Below, one piece after another: positions 59,898 to 64,000 of a DNA stretch of 64,000 nt. Source of the stretch: Falsihalocynthiibacter sp042445055 (GTDB taxonomy: Bacteria; Pseudomonadota; Alphaproteobacteria; Rhodobacterales; Rhodobacteraceae); the NCBI RefSeq assembly GCF_042445055.1, contig NZ_CP170339.1, positions 620,001-684,000 of the forward strand, given 5' to 3'. The first letter of the stretch is position 1; every line of letters starts with the position of its first letter. The notes under the pieces are model-generated. The model ran no database searches. It had not been told where the DNA came from and saw only the letters and a program-made list of their open reading frames with translations. Both the position numbers and the translations under genes were made by a program.

Positions 59898-60707
59898 CTA
59901 AGCGTCCGGGCGGATACGATGGCCAATGCGCGTCAGAAATCCGTCCAGACGCATGGCAAAATCTTCTGGGGCTTCAAGCATCGACATGTGTCCCACACGC
60001 GGCATTAATTGGAACTCTGATCCGGGAATGACATCGACCGTTTCACGCATTAGGTCAGGCGGGAACAGAAGGTCATTGTAAGCTGAAATCCCGAGCGTAG
60101 GGAGGCGAAGGCCCGAGATCGGAGTATAGAAATCCGTACCTGATATTGCGTCCATCGCACCAGATAAGCCGTCAAGATTTACGTTTCTCAACATTTCTTG
60201 CCAGTCGGTCGCTTCGGGACTATTTCTATGCGCTCGGCTGAACCAACCGTTCCAGAGTTCCTGAAGAACAGTTCCCGAATGTCCGTTCCGAAGTCGCTCG
60301 ATTTGGTTCGCCCAGTGCGATTTGGTACATAGCCTTGCGGCGGTGTTAACCAGAACCAATCCGCGCACAAGATCGAGCCGCTTCACGGCAAGCCCCTGTG
60401 CGATCATGCCGCCAATACCTTGCCCGACGAATACAGCGTCCCGAACTTCGAGCGCTTCGAGAAGCTGCTCAGCATCGCGTATCATCGCGCCCATTGTCGT
60501 GCGGCCAGAGGGGAGGCCGCTCTTGCCATGTCCGCGCAGATCGTAAGCGATAAGACGACAGTCTTGGGCGGCGTCTAGCGCTTCGCAGGTAGGTTGCCAA
60601 ATTCCTGCGTTGGCGGCCATCGTATGGGCAAAGATGATTGGCGCGCCGTTGGGGTTGCCGAATTCAATCCAATGGATGTCGGCGCCTGCTGTCGAGAGAT
60701 GGGGCAT
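59898..60707 (-). CDS. Alpha/beta hydrolase with Gly at the nucleophile position
   Basis: 269 residues, resembling 3-oxoadipate enol-lactonases. The strand-loop VFVGQGIGGMIAQGLA has Gly97 where the nucleophile Ser (GxSxG) belongs; the codon is GGT, one transition from AGT. The His is kept in PRVGHMSMLEAPEDF, and YDLRGHGKSGLP is intact. So it may be inactive as a hydrolase, act as a non-hydrolytic member of the fold, or use another residue. It is the last gene of an operon with a normal alpha/beta hydrolase and a HAD-type dehalogenase. Confidence 0.8.
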   Translation of the reverse strand: MPHLSTAGADIHWIEFGNPNGAPIIFAHTMAANAGIWQPTCEALDAAQDCRLIAYDLRGHGKSGLPSGRTTMGAMIRDAEQLLEALEVRDAVFVGQGIGGMIAQGLAVKRLDLVRGLVLVNTAARLCTKSHWANQIERLRNGHSGTVLQELWNGWFSRAHRNSPEATDWQEMLRNVNLDGLSGAMDAISGTDFYTPISGLRLPTLGISAYNDLLFPPDLMRETVDVIPGSEFQLMPRVGHMSMLEAPEDFAMRLDGFLTRIGHRIRPDA

Positions 60708-60710
60708 GTC

Positions 60711-61535
60711 TTAGGTCATTTCTTGGATCCACGCCTGAATGAGGCGCAGGCTTTCTGGTTCATCAAGAAACGGTATGTGCCCCCGATCAGCCACTTCTGT
60801 AAATAGCATATCAGGTCTGCGTCGGCACATTTCTTGCGCCGTTTCCCTTGAGAGAAGGTCCGAATTCTCACCACGCAGTAGCGCAGTGGGCAAGCCGCTT
60901 AAGGCATCAAAGTAGGGCCACAAATCTGGTGTGGGTTGCTTTGCGCTGGCGAGAACTGCTTCCCTGAGTTTGGGATCATATCTTAGCTCTAGTCCGTTTT
61001 CAGTCTCGACATACAAAGCACGCGCTTCTTCCAGCCACCGACTTTCCGGGACGTTTTTGAACTCGCTCATAATGAATGCGCGCGCTGCGGCGGCTTCGTT
61101 GTAGGTTTTTTGCGAGGGGCGGCGGCCGATATATGCCGCAATAACTTCAAGACCTTCCGCTGAAATAACCGGACCGATATCATTGAGGCAAACGCCGAGA
61201 AGGCGTTCCTTGGCCATGGCCGCGATAACCATTGCAATCAGCCCGCCTCTGGATGTGCCGAGGATTGCGGCCTTTTCAGTCGAAAGGTGGTTCATGAGTG
61301 CCAGAATATCCGCCGCTTCTGTCGCGACAGTATAAGTCGACGGATCTGCCCAGTCTGATTGCCCGCGCCCACGATAATCGGGACGAATAAGCCGAACATC
61401 GCCAAGGTGCGGCGCGACAAAGTCAAAATCCCGCGCGCTGCGGGTAAGGCCCGCGAGGCAAATAATCGGGATGCCTTCACCCTCATCGAGATAATGAAGC
61501 GATAGCCCATCGGAGCTTTGGTAGAAATTGCTCAT
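60711..61535 (-). CDS. Alpha/beta hydrolase
   Basis: 274 residues. The nucleophile elbow is ILGTSRGGLIAMV with an intact Ser, the oxyanion region is ICLAGLTRSARDF, and the end DRGHIPFLDEPESL carries the catalytic His. RPDYRGRGQSDW is the usual strand. It is three bases from the neighbouring hydrolase, and overlaps the HAD dehalogenase by four bases. Substrate unknown; an ester or lactone is plausible. It is a distinct protein from its neighbour and not a simple tandem copy. Confidence 0.85.
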   Translation of the reverse strand: MSNFYQSSDGLSLHYLDEGEGIPIICLAGLTRSARDFDFVAPHLGDVRLIRPDYRGRGQSDWADPSTYTVATEAADILALMNHLSTEKAAILGTSRGGLIAMVIAAMAKERLLGVCLNDIGPVISAEGLEVIAAYIGRRPSQKTYNEAAAARAFIMSEFKNVPESRWLEEARALYVETENGLELRYDPKLREAVLASAKQPTPDLWPYFDALSGLPTALLRGENSDLLSRETAQEMCRRRPDMLFTEVADRGHIPFLDEPESLRLIQAWIQEMT

Positions 61536-62218
61536 AAGCTATTCGCCAGATCGGGAATGGCACTCAAATCTTTCATGATATGGTGGGGGCGCCAAGGTAG
61601 CCGATCAACCGGTTCGTTCGCGCGGTTCACCCATACGGTTTGGAAGCCATAACCAGCCGCGCCAGCGGCATCCCAACCATTGGAGGATACAAAGAGTACT
61701 TCTTTGGGTTCACAACCGAAACGCTTACCGACGAGGTCGTAAACGGATTTATGGGGCTTGAATACACCCACGCTATCAACCGATAGCGTATCGTCCAGAA
61801 CGTCGCCCAGCTTGGCCGAGTCAACGGCGCCCGCCAACATATCCGCAGAACCGTTCGAGAGGATCGCGGTGCTTAGCCCCGCTTCTTTCAATGTTGCAAG
61901 CATGGTAGGAACCTCAGGATAGGCTGAGAGTTCCCAATAAAGCTGGAGCAGGCGTGCGCGCAATTCGTCGTCGGCGAGGTCGTTGTTCTCCATTGCCCAA
62001 TCCAGTCCATCTTGCGTCACTTCCCAGAAATCGGTGTGCGCGTCGGAGATCGCCCTGAGCCATGTATATTGGAGCTGTTTAAGCCGCCAATCCTGTGCAA
62101 CCCTCGGCCAAACCGCGGCGAACTTGGCGCGGTTGGGTTCGGCGGCGGCCTCGCGGGCGGCGGCCGAAACATCAAAAAGTGTTCCGTAAGCGTCGAAGAT
62201 ACAAGTCGTAATGGGCAT
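61532..62218 (-). CDS. Haloacid dehalogenase type II (HAD superfamily)
   Basis: 228 residues. HAD motif I is CIFDAYGTLFD, with the nucleophile Asp; motif II is AILSNGSADM; the Lys of motif III lies in GVFKPHKSVYDL; and motif IV gives FVSSNGWDAAGAAGYGFQTVWVNR. The SSNGWD element is the mark of L-2-haloacid dehalogenases. It converts 2-halocarboxylic acids to hydroxyacids in the cytoplasm. It opens an operon with two alpha/beta hydrolases. Overlap with the next gene suggests a shared function. Confidence 0.9.
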   Translation of the reverse strand: MPITTCIFDAYGTLFDVSAAAREAAAEPNRAKFAAVWPRVAQDWRLKQLQYTWLRAISDAHTDFWEVTQDGLDWAMENNDLADDELRARLLQLYWELSAYPEVPTMLATLKEAGLSTAILSNGSADMLAGAVDSAKLGDVLDDTLSVDSVGVFKPHKSVYDLVGKRFGCEPKEVLFVSSNGWDAAGAAGYGFQTVWVNRANEPVDRLPWRPHHIMKDLSAIPDLANSL

Positions 62219-62379
62219 GCGGCACTCCTTTGGGAGGAGTGTCGCACGCAGCCAAAAAGACGAAAAGCAAAAACTGCGAATTTTGGGGTGGGGTTTACAC
62301 CCCTATAAGAATCCCTATGGTGCGCGGCTTCTTGAGGGCGCCCGAGTGGTGCCCTTGTTGATATTTGAAAGGCAAAACT

Positions 62380-62808
62380 ATGACAGTCGTAAAAGACGGA
62401 GACAAAATCGCGCTGCACTACACGGGTACATTGGCCGACGGTAGCGTGTTCGATTCCTCCGAAGGGCGCGAGCCGCTAGAATTTACCGTCGGGTCAGGTC
62501 AAGTCATCAAAGGGCTTGATAAGAGTCTGCCTGGAATGGCCGTTGGTGACAAAAAGACAATCACCGCAATCGCCGAAGAAGCATATGGTCCAGTCGTGGA
62601 AAATGCGCGCCAGCCTGTGCCACGCGACCAATTCCCAGATGATATCCCAATGGAAATCGGTACGCAGCTTCAGATGCAAACACCGCAGGGTGAGATCGTT
62701 ATGGTAACGATTGCCGAGGTTGCCGAAGACTCTGTTGTGCTTGATGCGAACCATCCGCTTGCAGGTAAAGACCTGACATTCGCGATTGAGCTCGTTTCGA
62801 TCAGCTAA
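62380..62808 (+). CDS. FKBP-type peptidyl-prolyl cis-trans isomerase, SlyD-like
   Basis: 142 residues. The FKBP core is VKDGDKIALHYTGTLADGSVFDSSEG, and the long inserted flap (DQFPDDIPMEIGTQLQMQTPQGEIV) marks the SlyD-type chaperone form. The His-rich tail of E. coli SlyD is absent. The ATG at 62380 has AAAGG upstream. It catalyses proline isomerisation and aids folding in the cytoplasm. A terminator follows. Confidence 0.92.
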   Translation: MTVVKDGDKIALHYTGTLADGSVFDSSEGREPLEFTVGSGQVIKGLDKSLPGMAVGDKKTITAIAEEAYGPVVENARQPVPRDQFPDDIPMEIGTQLQMQTPQGEIVMVTIAEVAEDSVVLDANHPLAGKDLTFAIELVSIS

Positions 62809-62811
62809 ACG

Positions 62812-62851
62812 AAAAAGGGGCGCCGCAGATGTTCTGTGACGCCCCTTTTTT
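62812..62851. terminator. Bidirectional terminator between the FKBP and fabI genes
   Basis: AAAAAGGGGCG (62812-62822) and CGCCCCTTTTT (62840-62850) form a perfect stem with an inner CAGA/TCTG pairing and T-runs on both strands. Confidence 0.88.
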
Positions 62852-62864
62852 GATGCTCTAGTGC

Positions 62865-63653
62865 TTAGAGGTTTTCTGGCTGGGGCATTCCCAAAACGTG
62901 ATAACCGCCATCCACGCGAATGATCTCGCCTGTGGTGCAAGCCCCTCCATCAGATGCCAGATATACCGCAGTTGCGCCGATTGCCTCAAGCGTCGCGTTG
63001 GCGCGCATCGGCGCGTTCGCTTCGGTCTGGCGATAGGTTTTGCGCGCGCCGCCAATGGCCGCGCCAGCCAGCGTTTTCATCGGGCCGGGTGAAATCGCAT
63101 TCACGCGGATACCGTCTGGACCGAGGTCGTTGGCAAGGTAGCGCACGGCGGCCTCTAGGGCGGCCTTAGCTACCCCCATAACGTTGTAGAACGGGGTCAC
63201 ACGGTTAGAGCCCTGATACGTAAGCGTCAGGATTGTTCCGCCGTCAGTCATCATAGGAGCCGCGCGACGGGCCACTTCGATGAGAGAATAGCAACTGATG
63301 TCCAGCGAACGCTTGAAGTTGTCCCTGCTGGTGTTCACGAAACGCCCTGCGAGCTCGTTCTTGTCGGAAAAGGCGATGGCATGAACGATAAAATCGATCT
63401 TGCCCCATTTCTCTTCCAGTTCGCCAAATGCACGGTCAAGCGAGGCGTCATCGGTGACATCAACGTCCACCATGAAGTCGCTTCCGAGACTTTGTGCCAA
63501 GGGCTCGACCCGCTTGCCGAATGCTTCACCCTGATAAGTAAAAGCAAGCTCTGCGCCTTCTTCGGCGAGCGCCTTGGCAATTCCCCAAGCGATAGAACGT
63601 TCGTTCGCGACACCCATAATGAGCCCGCGTTTCCCTGTCATCAAATTAGCCAT
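62865..63653 (-). CDS. fabI: Enoyl-[acyl-carrier-protein] reductase (NADH)
   Basis: 262 residues. The SDR-like NADH site begins GKRGLIMGVANERSIAWGIAKAL. The catalytic Tyr and Lys occur as YNVMGVAK (the FabI YxxxxxxK spacing). It reduces trans-2-enoyl-ACP in fatty-acid elongation and is the target of triclosan-type inhibitors. It lies ten bases after fabB, the usual alphaproteobacterial order. Confidence 0.95.
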   Translation of the reverse strand: MANLMTGKRGLIMGVANERSIAWGIAKALAEEGAELAFTYQGEAFGKRVEPLAQSLGSDFMVDVDVTDDASLDRAFGELEEKWGKIDFIVHAIAFSDKNELAGRFVNTSRDNFKRSLDISCYSLIEVARRAAPMMTDGGTILTLTYQGSNRVTPFYNVMGVAKAALEAAVRYLANDLGPDGIRVNAISPGPMKTLAGAAIGGARKTYRQTEANAPMRANATLEAIGATAVYLASDGGACTTGEIIRVDGGYHVLGMPQPENL

Positions 63654-63662
63654 TTAGCGTAC

Positions 63663-64000
63663 TCACTCGTGATATTTGCTCATGACTAGGGTGGCGTTTG
63701 TGCCTCCAAAGCCAAAGCTATTTGAAAGAACACTGTCCAGCTCGACGTTTTCGCGCAACTCGGTGACGATCTCGCCCTCGTTGATTGCGGGGTCAAGCTC
63801 GGTAATGTTTGCGGAAGCTGCGATGAAGTTGTTGTTCATCATAATGAGCGAGTAGATTGCCTCGTGCACGCCCGTCGCACCCAAAGAGTGACCAGTGAGT
63901 GACTTGGTCGATGCGATCGGCGGTGTTGATCCTTCGCCAAAGACGCGGCGCACTGCTTCGACTTCGGTTACGTCGCCCGCAGGTGTCGATGTGCCGTGCG
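63663..64000 (-). CDS. fabB: 3-oxoacyl-ACP synthase I (FabB), C-terminal part
   Basis: The frame runs off the right edge; 111 C-terminal codons plus stop are present. HGTSTPAGD carries the first catalytic His, KSLTGHSLGATG the Lys and second His, and SNSFGFGGTNATLV is the family end. FabB condenses malonyl-ACP with acyl-ACP, including unsaturated chains. The Cys nucleophile lies outside the window. Its close spacing to fabI suggests a shared transcript. Confidence 0.93.
   Translation of the reverse strand, partial: HGTSTPAGDVTEVEAVRRVFGEGSTPPIASTKSLTGHSLGATGVHEAIYSLIMMNNNFIAASANITELDPAINEGEIVTELRENVELDSVLSNSFGFGGTNATLVMSKYHE

Noticed and set aside
59898..61535. Two alpha/beta hydrolase genes as one frameshifted gene
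   Set aside because: Each has its own complete start, fold and C-terminal His motif, and their sequences differ.
1..64000. tRNA or rRNA genes, CRISPR arrays, insertion sequences, phage or integrase genes, attachment sites
   Set aside because: I looked in all gaps and on both strands and saw no cloverleaf, repeat-spacer array, transposase or recombinase; faint or degenerate examples could be missed by eye.

Overview
The window looks like a chromosomal segment of a marine Rhodobacterales (Roseobacter-group) alphaproteobacterium. The evidence is indirect: a fabB-fabI pair, alphaproteobacterial-type HemP, L25/Ctc, YchF and WaaA proteins, moderate GC, and a very high density of sugar ABC importers feeding non-phosphorylative or oxidative sugar pathways. 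No rRNA, tRNA, insertion sequence, phage gene or CRISPR array was seen. Genus cannot be set from this window alone.

Layout. 1-12,430 is mostly housekeeping: the end of a DUF3299 protein, ychF, trpA, an L-lactate dehydrogenase, an MFS transporter, rplY, a stand-alone Lrp ligand-binding domain, an orphan LivK-like binding protein, waaA, and a tesA / ybbA / ybbP divergent group. 12,465-24,752 is a galactoside island: beta- and alpha-galactosidase, aldose dehydrogenase, lactonase, KDGal kinase and KDPGal aldolase (De Ley-Doudoroff route), a sugar ABC importer, an IclR regulator and the importer's ATPase. 24,945-36,244 is a xylose island: xylB, xylA, galM, a ROK regulator and a xylF/H/G-type importer, interrupted by a di-heme peroxidase gene and an FG-GAP/UnbV gene. 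36,263-39,636 is a small oxidoreductase/lactonase cassette around a palindrome. 39,653-49,640 is the most interesting part: a sugar ABC importer, a LacI regulator, two Gfo/Idh/MocA oxidoreductases and two TIM-barrel isomerase-family proteins. Two pairs of near-identical LacI-type operators flank lacI. The enzyme set matches the class composition of 3-keto-glycoside (levoglucosan-like) oxidation-elimination-hydration-reduction pathways. 49,719-55,046 holds KDG kinase, a GntR regulator, a fumarylacetoacetase-family hydrolase, an IlvD/Edd sugar-acid dehydratase, hemP and fucU. 55,030-62,218 holds a PAP2 phosphatase, a polyamine-type importer, two alpha/beta hydrolases and a HAD dehalogenase. The end carries an FKBP isomerase and fabI/fabB.

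How the parts work together. Galactosides would be imported, cleaved, and oxidised to galactonate. The expected galactonate dehydratase is not in the galactose operon; the IlvD/Edd dehydratase at 52.3-54.1 kb is the best local candidate. Xylose is isomerised and phosphorylated. Every multi-gene ABC operon here begins with the binding-protein gene, and each such gene is followed by a strong perfect stem-loop before the next cistron. This would let the binding protein be made in excess. Several enzymes lack a residue normally considered catalytic (an SDR with Asn for Lys, an alpha/beta hydrolase with Gly for Ser, a PAP2 protein with Glu for His). These are reported separately.
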